Source: Coriobacteriaceae bacterium (GTDB lineage: Bacteria; Actinomycetota; Coriobacteriia; Coriobacteriales; Eggerthellaceae). From it: DNA of 64,000 bases. Every line of letters starts with the position of its first letter. The first letter of the stretch is position 1. The stretch spans positions 70,503-134,502 of the forward strand of contig SUUE01000005.1 in the NCBI GenBank assembly GCA_015062685.1, read 5' to 3'. The notes under the pieces are model-generated. The model was not told the DNA's origin, ran no database searches, and saw nothing but the letters and a program-made list of their open reading frames with translations. The translations under genes were made by a program, and so were the position numbers. This document shows, one piece after another, positions 44,648-54,578 of this stretch.

Positions 44648-45619
44648 TTACTCGAACAGCTGGGCGACGCTCGTGTTGTCGTAGACGCACTTGATGGTCT
44701 TCGCCATGAGCGGGGCGATGGAGAGCACCTTGATCTTGCCGGTCTGGCGGTCGAGCGGCACGGGCACGGCGTCGGTCACGACGACCTCGGTGATCTTGGA
44801 GTTCTCGATGCGGTCGTATGCGGGGCCGCTGAACAGGCCGTGCGTCGCGCACACGTAGACGGACTCGGCACCGCGCGCGATGAGCGTGTCGGCGGCGGCG
44901 CAGAGCGTGCCCGCCGTGTCGATCATGTCGTCGTTGATGATGCAGATCTTGCCCGTCACGTCGCCGATGAGCGCCGTGATCTCGGACTGGTTGTGCCGCG
45001 GACGGTCCTTGTGCATGATCGCGATGTCGCTGTCGAGCAGCGTCTGGAACTTCTTGGCGGCCTTCGCGCGCCCGACGTCGGGCGAGACGACGCAGAGCTT
45101 CTCGGGATCGAAGCCCTTCTTGCGGTAGTAGTCGATGAAAATGGGCATGGCCGTCATGTGGTTCACGGGCATGTCGAAGAAGCCCTGGATGGCGTCCTGG
45201 TGCAGATCCACTGCGATGACGCGGTCGACGCCGGCCGAGGAGATGAGGTCGGCGACGAGGCGAGCCGTGATGGGCTCGCGCGGGGCAGCTTTGCGCTCCT
45301 GGCGCGCGTAGCCGTAGTGCGAGATGACGGCGCAGACGGAGCGGGCGGAGGCGCGCTTGGCCGCATCGGCCAGGATCAGCAGCTCCATGAGCGCGTCGTT
45401 CACGTCGTAGTCGCCGCCGGCGCACACCGACTGGATGATGAACACGTCGGAGCCGCGCACGGTGTCGACGTAGCGGGCGTAGATCTCGCCGTTCGCGAAC
45501 TTCTCGCGCTTGACGTTGCCGAGCGGCACGCCGAGCTCCTTGGCAATTCCGTCTGCCAGGGCGGGGTTAACCGAACCCGGACACAACATAATGCTCTTCT
45601 TCATCTCTGTCTTGATCAT
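44648..45619 (-). CDS. prs: ribose-phosphate pyrophosphokinase
   Basis: Makes PRPP from ribose 5-phosphate and ATP, for nucleotide, His and Trp synthesis. The 323-residue protein shows the ATP loop region (HYGYARQERKAAPREPITARLVADL in outline), VVSPDVGRAKAAKKF and the PRPP site INDDMIDTAGTL. The start at 45619 has GAGGAG before it; a long upstream extension of the frame is Arg-rich noise. It follows the uridylyltransferase gene by 53 bases, echoing the common glmU-prs pair. Confidence 0.96.
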   Translation of the reverse strand: MIKTEMKKSIMLCPGSVNPALADGIAKELGVPLGNVKREKFANGEIYARYVDTVRGSDVFIIQSVCAGGDYDVNDALMELLILADAAKRASARSVCAVISHYGYARQERKAAPREPITARLVADLISSAGVDRVIAVDLHQDAIQGFFDMPVNHMTAMPIFIDYYRKKGFDPEKLCVVSPDVGRAKAAKKFQTLLDSDIAIMHKDRPRHNQSEITALIGDVTGKICIINDDMIDTAGTLCAAADTLIARGAESVYVCATHGLFSGPAYDRIENSKITEVVVTDAVPVPLDRQTGKIKVLSIAPLMAKTIKCVYDNTSVAQLFE

Positions 45620-45672
45620 GGAATGCTCCTCGATTCTTGCCATATGGCCCGTTGAAACCCAGTCTACACTTC

Positions 45673-46407
45673 TTAAAGCGCTCGCTCGCGAGCAAGGCGC
45701 TCCACTTCGGCGAGCTGCTCGGGAGTGTTGATGCCCAAGCACTCGGCGACATCGGCCGCGGGGTAGGCGCGCACGGGACGCCCCGCCTTGCGGCAGATCT
45801 CCAATACGTCGGTCAGGTAGTACTCGCCCTGCGCGTTGTCGCTCCCCACCTGGTCGAGCGCCTTGAACAACGCCTGCGCGTCGAAGCAGTAGAAGCCCGA
45901 ATTGCACTCGCGCACGGCGGCCTCTTCGGGCGTGGTGTCCTTCTGCTCGACGATGCGCTCGACGGCTCCGTCCGCATCGCGGATGATGCGCCCGTAGCCG
46001 AACGGGTCTTCAGGCTGCATCGTGAGCACCACGACCGCCGCATTCGCCTTCTCGCGCTCCTCCACGAGCGCGCGCATCGTGGAGGACGAGATGAGCGGGC
46101 AATCGCCGGAGAGGACGAGCAGCGACCCCTCGAACTTGCCGAGCGCAGCGCGGCTGGCGGCCACGGCATCGGCGGTTCCCCGCTGCTGCTCCTGCACCGC
46201 CACCTCGGTCCTGCCAGCGACGATTGCCTCCACCTGCTCGCGCTTGTGGCCGACGATGGTCACGATGCGCTCGATGCCGGCCTCCTCGGCCGCGTCGATC
46301 ACCCAAGTGACCAAGGGCTTGCCAAGCATCTCATGCGCCACTTTCGGCTTTTCCGATTTCATGCGCGTACCCGCGCCCGCAGCAAGGATGACAGCTGCCG
46401 TGCTCAT
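45673..46407 (-). CDS. GlmU-type UDP-GlcNAc pyrophosphorylase, without acetyltransferase domain
   Basis: A 244-residue nucleotidyltransferase. LAAGAGTRMKSEKPK is the nucleotide loop; QEQQRGTADAV, LSGDCPLI, EQKDTTPEEAAVRECNSGFY and GEYYLTDVLEI are as in GlmU. The protein stops at LGINTPEQLAEVER, exactly where GlmU's left-handed beta-helix acetyltransferase domain would begin. The product is thus the uridylyltransferase half only. Glucosamine-1-phosphate acetylation must be done by another protein. The stop is genuine in this sequence: the next gene prs follows. Confidence 0.92.
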   Translation of the reverse strand: MSTAAVILAAGAGTRMKSEKPKVAHEMLGKPLVTWVIDAAEEAGIERIVTIVGHKREQVEAIVAGRTEVAVQEQQRGTADAVAASRAALGKFEGSLLVLSGDCPLISSSTMRALVEEREKANAAVVVLTMQPEDPFGYGRIIRDADGAVERIVEQKDTTPEEAAVRECNSGFYCFDAQALFKALDQVGSDNAQGEYYLTDVLEICRKAGRPVRAYPAADVAECLGINTPEQLAEVERLARERAL

Positions 46408-46428
46408 GCACTCCCCCGTTTCTCTCTT

Positions 46429-47850
46429 CTATAGCCCCTCGTTGATGGCGTCGACCGAAGCTTTGGCGTCGCCGAGGAGCATAGCGGTGTTGTCTTTGAA
46501 GAATAGCGGGTTCTGAACACCCGAATACCCCGCGTTCCCCATCTTGCGCTTAAACACAATAACTTTGCCCGCTTCCCACACGCGCAGCACCGGCATGCCC
46601 GCGATGGGCGAATCGGGCTCGGTCTCCGCGGAAGGGTTCACCGTGTCGTTAGCGCCGATGACGAGCACGACATCCACGTCGGAGAAATCGTCGTTGATCT
46701 CGTCCATCTCGTATACGCTCTCGTAGGGCACCTTTGCCTCGGCCAGGAGCACGTTCATATGGCCGGGCATGCGGCCCGCCACCGGGTGGATGCCGAACTT
46801 GACGTCGACGCCTTCGGCGAGCAGCTTCTTGGTCATCTCAGCCACGGGAAACTGCGCCTGCGCGACTGCCATTCCGTAGCCGGGGGTGATGACGACGCTC
46901 TTGGCCTTCTTCAGCAAGGCCGCCACTTCGGCGGCGGTTATCTCCGTATGCTCGCCGTAGTCGCGCTTCTCGGCCGTCTCGTTGGCGGCAGGGGCGTCGC
47001 CGAAACCGCCCAGTATGACCGACGTGAACGAGCGGTTCATGCCCTTGCACATGATGTAGGACAGGTAGGCGCCCGAGGACCCCACGAGCGCGCCCGTCAC
47101 GATGAGCAGGTCGTTGCCCAACGTAAAGCCCGCCATTGCCGCCGCCCAGCCCGAATACGAGTTGAGCATGGACACCACGACCGGCATGTCGCCTCCGCCG
47201 ATCGCAAGCACCAAGTGCGCGCCGAGGGCGAACGAGACGAACGCTATCGCGATGAGGTACGGAAGCCCTTCCTCGACGCCTACCGAGTTGCCGAACGGCA
47301 CGATGAGCGCCACATAGGCGATCAGCATGAACAGGTTGAGCCAGTTGCGGCCCGGCAGCATGAGGGGCTTGCCCGAAATGCGCGCCGAAAGCTTGAGGTT
47401 GGCCACGATCGAGCCCGTGAACGTGGCGCCGCCTATGAACACGGCCAAGCCCACCTCGCCGAGGTGGTACATGTTCATCTGGCCCTCGTAGTACCCGCCC
47501 GGTTCCATCAGGAACGAGTTGAAGCCGACGAGCACCGCCGCAGCGCCCACGAAGCAATGAAGCAGCGCCACGAGCTGGGGCATCTCGGTCATCTGCACGT
47601 GCTTCGCCTTGAACACGCCGAAAAGCCCGCCCGCGACGACGGCGGCGAGCATGAGCCCGGCGGACACGAGCACGGCGTCGGCATGGAGCAGTGCAAGGCC
47701 CACCGTCGCCGCAAGGGCTATGACCATGCCGCATATCCCCAGGTAATTGCCCCTCTTGGCGGTCCTTTGCCTCGACAAGCCCGCCAGGGCGAGTATGAAC
47801 AGGAGCGCGGCCAGCAGGTAGGCAACGCTCTGGAAGCTTACCTCTGTCAC
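46429..47850 (-). CDS. pntB: NAD(P) transhydrogenase subunit beta
   Basis: The beta subunit of the proton-driven transhydrogenase (NADH + NADP+ to NAD+ + NADPH). About nine membrane helices make up residues 1-270; the cytoplasmic NADP-binding domain III follows ([50 protein letters not shown]). 473 residues, normal length. The GTG start at 47850 overlaps the pntA stop (GTGA) and has AGGAG six bases upstream. Confidence 0.95.
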   Translation of the reverse strand: MTEVSFQSVAYLLAALLFILALAGLSRQRTAKRGNYLGICGMVIALAATVGLALLHADAVLVSAGLMLAAVVAGGLFGVFKAKHVQMTEMPQLVALLHCFVGAAAVLVGFNSFLMEPGGYYEGQMNMYHLGEVGLAVFIGGATFTGSIVANLKLSARISGKPLMLPGRNWLNLFMLIAYVALIVPFGNSVGVEEGLPYLIAIAFVSFALGAHLVLAIGGGDMPVVVSMLNSYSGWAAAMAGFTLGNDLLIVTGALVGSSGAYLSYIMCKGMNRSFTSVILGGFGDAPAANETAEKRDYGEHTEITAAEVAALLKKAKSVVITPGYGMAVAQAQFPVAEMTKKLLAEGVDVKFGIHPVAGRMPGHMNVLLAEAKVPYESVYEMDEINDDFSDVDVVLVIGANDTVNPSAETEPDSPIAGMPVLRVWEAGKVIVFKRKMGNAGYSGVQNPLFFKDNTAMLLGDAKASVDAINEGL

Positions 47851-49403
47851 TTGGAGCTCCTTTCGAACATCTTGAGCATCCGGTGCGTCACGAGGAAGCC
47901 GCCGAATATGTTGATGGATGCGATAGCGATGGCAATCGTGGCCATGACGAGCACGGCGACGTCGCCCGTGGCCGCAACTTGCAACAGGGCGCCGACGATG
48001 ATGATGCCCGAGATGGCATTGGTCACCGACATGAGCGGCGTGTGCAGCGTGTGCGTGACGTTCGTGATGACGTAGAAGCCGATGACGCAAGCCAGCACGA
48101 ACACGAAGAAGTGTTGGGCCATCTCCTCTGGCGCCGCCACGACCAATGCCACCGCCACGACACTGAGAAACGCCTTCCAGATCAGGCCGCGAATGGTGCG
48201 GGCATCGCGGCTGGTATCGGTGATGAGCTGGTGGTCGGCCTCGGCGCTCGCGGACGGCTCCTCCTTCTTGGGAGCGGCCGACACCTTCACCTCGGGGGGC
48301 GGCCACATGCCCTCGCCGGCGAGCGTGACGGTGACGCCGCGCTGCACCTCGTCCTTCATGTCCAGCTGCAAGATGCCGTCCTTGCCGGGTGTGACCAGCT
48401 TGAGGAAGTTGACGATGTTCTGGCCGTACAGCTGGGAGGTCTGGCCGGGCATGCGGCTCGGCAGGTCGTCGTAGCCGATGATGGTGACGCCATTGTCGGT
48501 GCGCACGACCTCGCCCGCGCGCGACAGCTCGCAATTGCCCCCGAGCTCGGAGGCGCCCATGTCCACGATGACCGAGCCGGGCTTCATGCCCGCAACGGCC
48601 TCGGCCGTTATGAGCAGCGGCGCAGGGCGTCCGGGGACGGCAGCGGTGGTGATCACGATGTCGCTCTTCGCCGCCTGCTCGGTGTAGACGGCGAGCGTCA
48701 ACCGCTGCTGCTCCTCGTCGAGCGCCTTGGCGTATCCGTCCGCGCTCTCCTGCTTGACCGGGATCTCGACGAACGTGCCGCCGAGCGATTCCACCTGATC
48801 GGCAACTTCGGGGCGAACGTCTGTGGCCGATACGACTGCGCCCATCGAGCCCGCGGTGCCAATGGCGGCGAGGCCCGCGACGCCGACGCCGATGACGTAG
48901 ACCTTCGCGGGCTGCGTCTTGCCGGCGGCGGTGACCTGGCCGGTGAAGGTGCGCCCGAACTCGTTCGCGGCCTCGATGACGGCGCGGTAGCCCGCCACAT
49001 TCATCATGGACGAGCGCACGTCGAGCGATTGCGCTCGGGAGATTCGCGGAACGGCGTCCATGGCGAGCGCGGTCATGCCCTTCGCCTCGAACTTCGGCAT
49101 GTCCTCCTCGTGCGCCCATGGGTTCATGCGCGCGATGAGCGTAGACCCTTGGCGCATCAGGTCGAGCTCGGCATCGGGGGGCGTGTCAAGGCACGCGACG
49201 ATATCGGCGCCCCACGCCTCCTCCTTGGAGACGACGGTTGCGCCAGCAGCTTCGTATTGGTCGTCGTAGTAATCGGCCGATGCGCCCGCGCCGCTTTCCA
49301 CGAGCACCTCGTAACCGAGCTTGATCATCTTCCCCACGCCGTTGGGGGAAGCAGCAACGAGCTTCTGGCCCACGCGGGGTTCTTTTGGGATTCCGATCTT
49401 CAT
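47847..49403 (-). CDS. pntA: NAD(P) transhydrogenase subunit alpha
   Basis: The alpha subunit with the NAD-binding domain I ([20 protein letters not shown]..., the Rossmann region [24 protein letters not shown], and [15 protein letters not shown]) and four C-terminal membrane helices (about 405-505). 518 residues as one chain, like E. coli, rather than split into A1/A2. The start at 49403 (MKIGIPKE) is preceded by GGCGAA-ATG-CTA with only a weak ribosome site; TTG at 49457 is possible but unlikely. Confidence 0.95.
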   Translation of the reverse strand: MKIGIPKEPRVGQKLVAASPNGVGKMIKLGYEVLVESGAGASADYYDDQYEAAGATVVSKEEAWGADIVACLDTPPDAELDLMRQGSTLIARMNPWAHEEDMPKFEAKGMTALAMDAVPRISRAQSLDVRSSMMNVAGYRAVIEAANEFGRTFTGQVTAAGKTQPAKVYVIGVGVAGLAAIGTAGSMGAVVSATDVRPEVADQVESLGGTFVEIPVKQESADGYAKALDEEQQRLTLAVYTEQAAKSDIVITTAAVPGRPAPLLITAEAVAGMKPGSVIVDMGASELGGNCELSRAGEVVRTDNGVTIIGYDDLPSRMPGQTSQLYGQNIVNFLKLVTPGKDGILQLDMKDEVQRGVTVTLAGEGMWPPPEVKVSAAPKKEEPSASAEADHQLITDTSRDARTIRGLIWKAFLSVVAVALVVAAPEEMAQHFFVFVLACVIGFYVITNVTHTLHTPLMSVTNAISGIIIVGALLQVAATGDVAVLVMATIAIAIASINIFGGFLVTHRMLKMFERSSK

Positions 49404-49735
49404 TAGCATTTCGCCTATCTTTTTCGGGGTCAGGCCCCGTTTTTTCGTTTGAATCAACGATTATGCACCTTATCCGCGCGCCGCTGGCGAAACTTCACAC
49501 AATATGAAGCTTAAATTCGTGCCACGAGCTGCGGTAACGCTGATTATTATGACCCATGAAGGGCTCGCGGGCCGTCTCCCCTCTATACGCTTCGGCATCG
49601 TTTGACAATTCACGGCGCATATTAGTCCGAATTGCGCTATCCTGTTCACACCAGCTTGAGGAAGGAGGAGCCGTTTATTCAGGCTTGTCCCTGCGAAGGC
49701 TGTTTTTTATTCGCCCACGACAAGAGAGGTGCACG
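49404..49735. other. intergenic region between pntA and hpf
   Basis: About 330 bases between divergent genes. A CGGGG-TCAGG-CCCCG hairpin (about 49425-49439) lies just before pntA and contains the GGGGTCAGG core seen in the 29 and 58 kb repeats. A TTGACA occurs at 49602-49607 on the plus strand but no good -10 box follows at the normal distance. No other gene is visible. Confidence 0.5.
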
Positions 49736-50329
49736 ATGACCATCACCGTAACCGGACGCAAAATGAATGTAACCGATGCACTGCGCCAATACGCCGAAGA
49801 GAAAATCGGCAACTCCATGAAGATCATGGACATCGATCCGCTCGACGCCGAAGTCGTACTGAGCGTGAAGAGGAACCCTTCCATCGCCCTGCCGTGCAAG
49901 TGCGAGGTGACCATGCACACGAAGGGCAACGTGATCCACGTTGAGGAGAACGAGCAGGACATGTACGCGGCCATCGACGTGGCATCCGCGAAGGTGCTGC
50001 GCCAGCTGCGCAAGTTCAAGACCCGCGTCATCGATCGCAAGGTGCGCGCAGGCGCCCATGGCGATCCGGCGTCCATCAAGACCATGGCCGAGGGCACGGG
50101 CGACCTTGACCTCGACGCGCTCATGGCCGACCTTTCCGCCGACGACGAGGTCGTGCGCGTGAAGGAGATCGAGTTCGAGCCGATGACCGTGGACGAGGCG
50201 CTTATCCAGATCGATCTGCTCGGGCATGATTTCTTCGCCTACACCGACCGTGACACCAACATGGCGTGCGTGCTGTATCGCCGTTCCGAGGGCGGCTACG
50301 GCCTCCTCAAGCAGCCCGAATCCGAGTAG
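49736..50329 (+). CDS. hpf: ribosome hibernation promoting factor, long form
   Basis: A 197-residue HPF. The N-terminal domain (MTITVTGRKMNVTDALRQYAEEKI, then basic helices) binds the 30S decoding region; the C-terminal domain (VRVKEIEFEPMTVDEALIQIDLLGHDFFAYTD in outline) dimerises ribosomes to 100S particles in stationary phase. The start at 49736 follows AGAGAGG; a longer in-frame extension is not conserved in character. Confidence 0.95.
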   Translation: MTITVTGRKMNVTDALRQYAEEKIGNSMKIMDIDPLDAEVVLSVKRNPSIALPCKCEVTMHTKGNVIHVEENEQDMYAAIDVASAKVLRQLRKFKTRVIDRKVRAGAHGDPASIKTMAEGTGDLDLDALMADLSADDEVVRVKEIEFEPMTVDEALIQIDLLGHDFFAYTDRDTNMACVLYRRSEGGYGLLKQPESE

Positions 50330-50344
50330 CAGGGAGAAGACGAC

Positions 50345-50563
50345 ATGGCAACTATCGACGCCATCCGCGAGATCCTGGCCGAGAACATGGACATCGCGCC
50401 CGAAAGCGTTACCGAGGAATCGACCTTCGATTCGCTCAACATCGACTCGCTCGACATGGTTGAGTTGATCTGCGGCCTCGAAGACAAGCTCGACATCGAC
50501 TTCGGCGAGCCCGAGGGGCTCGAAAACGTCGGCGACGTCGTGAAGTACATCGAGTCGCTCTAG
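50345..50563 (+). CDS. acpP: acyl carrier protein
   Basis: A 72-residue acidic four-helix carrier for fatty-acid intermediates. The phosphopantetheine site is S35 in NIDSLDMVELI. It follows hpf by 15 bases, away from any fatty-acid synthesis genes. Its stop overlaps the end of the convergent folC gene by four bases. Confidence 0.94.
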   Translation: MATIDAIREILAENMDIAPESVTEESTFDSLNIDSLDMVELICGLEDKLDIDFGEPEGLENVGDVVKYIESL

Positions 50564-51849
50564 AGCGCTTTTCTGATCTCGGCAACCGAGTACAAGCTGC
50601 CGAACGCGCAAACGACACCGGAAGGGCCCGCCAGCTGGCGGGCCCTTTCCATTGCCCGCGAGAAATCAGGCGCCACCTCAATGGGAACGCCCGCAGCGCG
50701 CACTTCCTCTCGAATGGCCAACGCCAGACCTTCGCCCGAGAGAGCACGGGCGGCGTTGGGCGACGTCACGCACACCCACGCTGCGCCGAGCCCTGAAACC
50801 GCGCGCACCATGGCGCGGTAGTCCTTGTCCGCCAGCACGCTCATAAGGAACACGACGCGCTTCCCGGGGAACACGTCGCGCAGGCTGTCGGCCAGAACGG
50901 CAGCACCCTGGGGGTTATGGCCGCCGTCCACGATGACCGTGGGAGGCCCCGCTTCGACCACCTCGAAGCGGCCGGGCCAGCTGGCATCGGCAATGCCCCG
51001 AGCGATCGCGCCCTCGCCCACGTTCCAGCCCCGCCGCGCAAGGGCGCGGAGCGCCTCGATGGCAAGCGCGGCGTTGGAAGGCTGATAGCTGCCGAGCATG
51101 CGCGTCGTGAAGGGCCGCCCGCCATATGAGAACGGGCGCGCGGCACCCTCGACGGGGCGCACCTCGAGGCTTTCGAAATGGGGCACGACCACCGGGCAAC
51201 CGCATTCGCCGGCGGCTTCCTCGATTGCCAGCGTTGCCGCGGGATCATCCTGCGGATACGACACCACGAGGGAGCCGCGCTTGATGATCCCGGCCTTCTC
51301 GCGGGCGATTGCGCCGACGGTGTCCCCGAGCACGCCGGTATGATCCAGCCCGATGCGCGCGATTACGCACACCTCGGGGGCTTCGATGACGTTGGTCGAA
51401 TCGAGGCGCCCCCCAAGCCCGACCTCGCATACGACGATATCGCAACCGCTCCGAGCGAAATGCTCGAACGCCACTGCCGTCATGAGTTCGAATTCGGTCG
51501 GGTGCTCGCCCGTTTCGGCTTCCATGGCATCGGCATGCTCGCGCACGAACAGCGTCACGTCGAGCAGGTCGGCTGGCGGAATGTCCTCGCCATCCACGCG
51601 AATGCGCTCCTCGAAACGGATGATGTAGGGGCTGGTGAACAAGCCTGTCCTGTACCCCGCCGCCTGAAGCGCGCTCGCGATGTAGGCGCACGTGGATCCC
51701 TTGCCGTTGGTGCCGGCAACGTGGACGAACTTCAAGCGGTCCTGCGGGCGCCCCATGCGGTCGAGCAGGTCGATCGTGCGCTCGAGCCCGAGCCGCGATT
51801 CCTGCCAGCGCGGCTCGTTAATGTACGCTACCGGGTCGAAGTCGATCAT
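50560..51849 (-). CDS. folC: folylpolyglutamate/dihydrofolate synthase
   Basis: A 429-residue Mur-ligase-like enzyme that adds glutamate to folates. VAGTNGKGSTCAYIAS is the ATP loop; DIVVCEVGLGGRLDSTNV and the GARPFSYGGRPF region are typical; the C-terminal domain has VIVDGGHNPQG. The start at 51849 overlaps the UDG stop codon (ATGA), giving a coupled alr-UDG-folC unit. Confidence 0.95.
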   Translation of the reverse strand: MIDFDPVAYINEPRWQESRLGLERTIDLLDRMGRPQDRLKFVHVAGTNGKGSTCAYIASALQAAGYRTGLFTSPYIIRFEERIRVDGEDIPPADLLDVTLFVREHADAMEAETGEHPTEFELMTAVAFEHFARSGCDIVVCEVGLGGRLDSTNVIEAPEVCVIARIGLDHTGVLGDTVGAIAREKAGIIKRGSLVVSYPQDDPAATLAIEEAAGECGCPVVVPHFESLEVRPVEGAARPFSYGGRPFTTRMLGSYQPSNAALAIEALRALARRGWNVGEGAIARGIADASWPGRFEVVEAGPPTVIVDGGHNPQGAAVLADSLRDVFPGKRVVFLMSVLADKDYRAMVRAVSGLGAAWVCVTSPNAARALSGEGLALAIREEVRAAGVPIEVAPDFSRAMERARQLAGPSGVVCAFGSLYSVAEIRKAL

Positions 51850-52436
51850 GCATCGCCCTCGCCCGAAGGAGCTGCCTGCCTCAGCAGGCGGCCGAGCGTC
51901 TCGAAATCCTCTTCCAGGGCCACTTGCTTGGAACGGTCGTAGATGGCCGCCGCCGGGTGATAGATGGGGAACACCTTGAAGCGCCCCGCCGTCTGCAGGG
52001 TGCCGTGCAGCCTCGTGATGCCTACTTCGGTCTTGAGGATGAACTTGGTCGCGAAGTTCCCCAGCGTCACGATGAACTCCGGGTTGATCGCGCGCGTCTG
52101 CTCGCGGAGGAACGGCGTGCAGAGCTGAATTTCCTCAGGGCGCGGGTCGCGGTTTCCCGGGGGCCTGCACTTGAGCACGTTGGCGATGAAAACGTCTTCG
52201 CGCTTGAGGCCGGCGATCTCGAGGAGCTTGTTGAGGTTCTGCCCCGCCTTGCCCACGAAGGGCACGCCCTGCAGGTCCTCGTTCTTCCCCGGCGCCTCTC
52301 CCACGATGAGCACGCGCGCATTGGGGTTGCCGTCGCCGAAGACGGTCTGCGTGCGTCCGTCCGCAAGCGGGCACGCATGGCATGCCGCCACCTGGTCGCG
52401 AAGCTCGTCGAGAGACATGTGCGGTTTCGAGCTCAT
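51846..52436 (-). CDS. uracil-DNA glycosylase, family 4 (Fe-S)
   Basis: A 196-residue glycosylase that removes uracil from DNA. The four cluster cysteines are C19, C22, C90 and C106; GEAPGKNEDLQGVPFVGKAGQ is the active-site region and HPAAAIY the second motif. Family 4 enzymes usually come from thermophiles and from many anaerobes. It lies between alr and folC. Confidence 0.94.
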   Translation of the reverse strand: MSSKPHMSLDELRDQVAACHACPLADGRTQTVFGDGNPNARVLIVGEAPGKNEDLQGVPFVGKAGQNLNKLLEIAGLKREDVFIANVLKCRPPGNRDPRPEEIQLCTPFLREQTRAINPEFIVTLGNFATKFILKTEVGITRLHGTLQTAGRFKVFPIYHPAAAIYDRSKQVALEEDFETLGRLLRQAAPSGEGDA

Positions 52437-52445
52437 GAGCGCCCC

Positions 52446-53795
52446 CTATGTGTAAATACGTTCCAGACGGTTGCCGAAGCCGATCGCCACCTCGTAGTGA
52501 ATCGTGCCGAGCTTTGCAGCCATCTCGTCGATGGAGACCTCCGCGATGCCCTGGCTACCGACGACAAGCACCTCGTCGCCCACCTGCGGATCCACCCTGT
52601 CGCGCGAGGCGTAGCTGCGCATGTCCACCTCGAACATGCACTGATCCATGCAGATGTTGCCCACCTGGCGGTAGTAGCGGCCGCCCATGATGAAATCGGT
52701 GTTGCCCGAGAGCCCACGGTGCAAGCCGTCGGCATAGCCGATGGGCACGGTGCAAACCTTCACCGAACCGGGGCTGCGGTAATGCAGGCCGTACGACACG
52801 CCCTCGCTCATGGGCACCGCGCGGACATCGGTGATTCGCGCATGGATGCTCATCGCCGGGCGCAGGTCCACCACATCGCGCGTCTCAGGGCACGGATGGA
52901 ACCCGTAGAGCGAGACGCCCGCTCGCACCATGTCGAAATGGACGTCGGGGAAGCGGTAGATCGCCGCCGAGTTCGCGGCGTGGACGATTCCCGGATCGTA
53001 TCCGGCGGCCTGAATGGCCGAGACCGATTCCATGAAACGGCGCGCCTGGATCTGGAAATCCAGCGTTTCGGCGCAGTCGGCGGTAGCGAAGTGCGTGAAC
53101 ACGCCTTCGAGCTTGAGCGCGCGATGGAAGTCTATCTGGTCGAGGAACTCGACGGCGTCTTCATGGTGCACGCCGACGCGGTTCATGCCGGTGTTGAGCG
53201 CCAGGTGGTACGGTGCCGTCATGCCGTGCAGATCGGCCGCCTCGCCATAGGCGATGGCGAAGTCCGCCTTATGGACAGCTGGCGTGATGTGGTAGCCGAG
53301 CAGCAGCGGAATAGCCGTCGCAGGAGGCTGGTCGAGCATGACGATGGGCGCCGTGACCCCCGCATCGCGCAGCTTGATGCCGTCGGCGACAGTCGAGACC
53401 GCGAGGTGATCGGCCCCCGCCCCGAGCATGGCCTTCGACACCTCCACGATGCCGTGGCCGTAGGCGTCGGCTTTCACGACGGCCAGCAGGCGACACCGCG
53501 GCTTGAGGTACCTGCGCGTCTCCGCGACGTTGTGGCGAATGGCCGACAAGTCCACTTCCATCCACGCCCAGCGCATGTCGTTGGGAGAAACCTCGCCGAG
53601 CAGGCCCTGCGCGTTCGCGTCGAACGAGGCGGCGGGCTCCCTCCGGCTAGGCGCAAGATCGGGCGAATAGCGCTGCACGTGCTGCGGCCTTGCACCCGGC
53701 GCCTCGGCATGTTGCCTCCGAATGGCATCCGCCGCCGACTCGAAATCGCCCGCCGGCTTGCTAAAGCCCGTGAACCCGTTGGGCAAATCGCTCAT
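52446..53795 (-). CDS. alr: alanine racemase with long N-terminal extension
   Basis: A 449-residue PLP enzyme making D-alanine for the wall. K108 in VVKADAYGHG binds PLP; SYGLHYRSPG holds the second catalytic Tyr region; the C-terminal beta domain is complete. Normal Alr starts at about residue 74 (MRWAWMEVDLSAIRHN), so there are about 73 extra residues rich in Ala/Arg/Pro. The upstream ATG has a good ribosome site (GAGGGGAG), so the extension is probably real. It is cytoplasmic, with no signal peptide. Confidence 0.93.
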   Translation of the reverse strand: MSDLPNGFTGFSKPAGDFESAADAIRRQHAEAPGARPQHVQRYSPDLAPSRREPAASFDANAQGLLGEVSPNDMRWAWMEVDLSAIRHNVAETRRYLKPRCRLLAVVKADAYGHGIVEVSKAMLGAGADHLAVSTVADGIKLRDAGVTAPIVMLDQPPATAIPLLLGYHITPAVHKADFAIAYGEAADLHGMTAPYHLALNTGMNRVGVHHEDAVEFLDQIDFHRALKLEGVFTHFATADCAETLDFQIQARRFMESVSAIQAAGYDPGIVHAANSAAIYRFPDVHFDMVRAGVSLYGFHPCPETRDVVDLRPAMSIHARITDVRAVPMSEGVSYGLHYRSPGSVKVCTVPIGYADGLHRGLSGNTDFIMGGRYYRQVGNICMDQCMFEVDMRSYASRDRVDPQVGDEVLVVGSQGIAEVSIDEMAAKLGTIHYEVAIGFGNRLERIYT

Positions 53796-53916
53796 GTTCG
53801 CTCCCCTCGCACTTGTTTCGCATGGGTTCCATGGTACGACAAAACGAGGCCCCCACGTGAAGCGAGCATATCAGCTCCATGGAGGGGGTCTCGTTTGCTA
53901 CGTTGGCGCGTTTGCT

Positions 53917-54393
53917 CTAATGGCCGCCGCCCGCCATCATCTTCGCGGCATGAGGCAGAGCCTTCACGATGCCGTCCCAGTTCTCGCGGGCAGCTTTTTC
54001 GCTACCGGGCAGGTTGATGACGATATGCCGGCCCCGCTGCATGCAAAGCGCGCGGGAGAGCATGGCGTACGGAGTGATAGCGAGCGAATGGGCCCGCATG
54101 GCTTCGGCGATGCCCGGCACGTTGCGCTCGCATACGTCCTGCGTGGCTTCCGGTGTGACATCGCGCAGCGAGAGGCCGCTGCCGCCGCAGGTGAGCACGA
54201 TGTCGGCGTCGAGCGTGTCGCATGCCTCGACGATTGCGGCCGAGATGTCGGCACGCTCGTCCTTTACGATCACGCGGCTCGCGCATTCCCAACCGTTCTC
54301 GACGATAAGTTCCTCGAGCGCCGCGCCCGCCGTGTCCTCCTCGATCGAACGCGTGTCAGAACATGTAACAATCGCAAATTTCAAACTGGTCAT
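53917..54393 (-). CDS. MogA/MoaB-family molybdopterin protein
   Basis: A 158-residue protein of the molybdopterin-binding fold. FAIVTCSDTRS and VLTCGGSGLSLRDVTPEAT (the GGTG-type loop, here GGSG) and AITPYAMLSRAL are family marks. It would adenylylate molybdopterin before metal insertion by MoeA, whose gene lies upstream on the same strand. Repeat copy 3 separates the two. Confidence 0.9.
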   Translation of the reverse strand: MTSLKFAIVTCSDTRSIEEDTAGAALEELIVENGWECASRVIVKDERADISAAIVEACDTLDADIVLTCGGSGLSLRDVTPEATQDVCERNVPGIAEAMRAHSLAITPYAMLSRALCMQRGRHIVINLPGSEKAARENWDGIVKALPHAAKMMAGGGH

Positions 54394-54429
54394 TGTGCGA
54401 ATTCCTTTCTTGCCAGGTTAGGCGATAAG

Positions 54430-54576
54430 TCAGCGAGGCTTACCGTGGTGCGTCAGATTGGCTTGAAGACGAAGCGCATTGGCCTCTTGGCCATGCGCTG
54501 AAGTCTGAAAGTCAAGATGGCGTGCCACGGCAAGCCGCAGCGTCGAGCCATTCCGGCGGCCGTCAGGCCGACGGAA
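54430..54576. repeat. structured repeat element, copy 3 (3' of moeA)
   Basis: TCAGCGA (54430-54436), stem GGCTTACCGTGG (54437-54448), inner hairpin AGCGCATTGGCC/GGCCATGCGCT, matching CCACGGCAAGCC (54525-54536), GCAGCGTCGA (54537-54546) and the tail hairpin TTCCGGCGGCC/GGCCGACGGAA (54551-54576), which ends two bases from the moeA stop. Confidence 0.85.
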
Positions 54577-54578
54577 CT

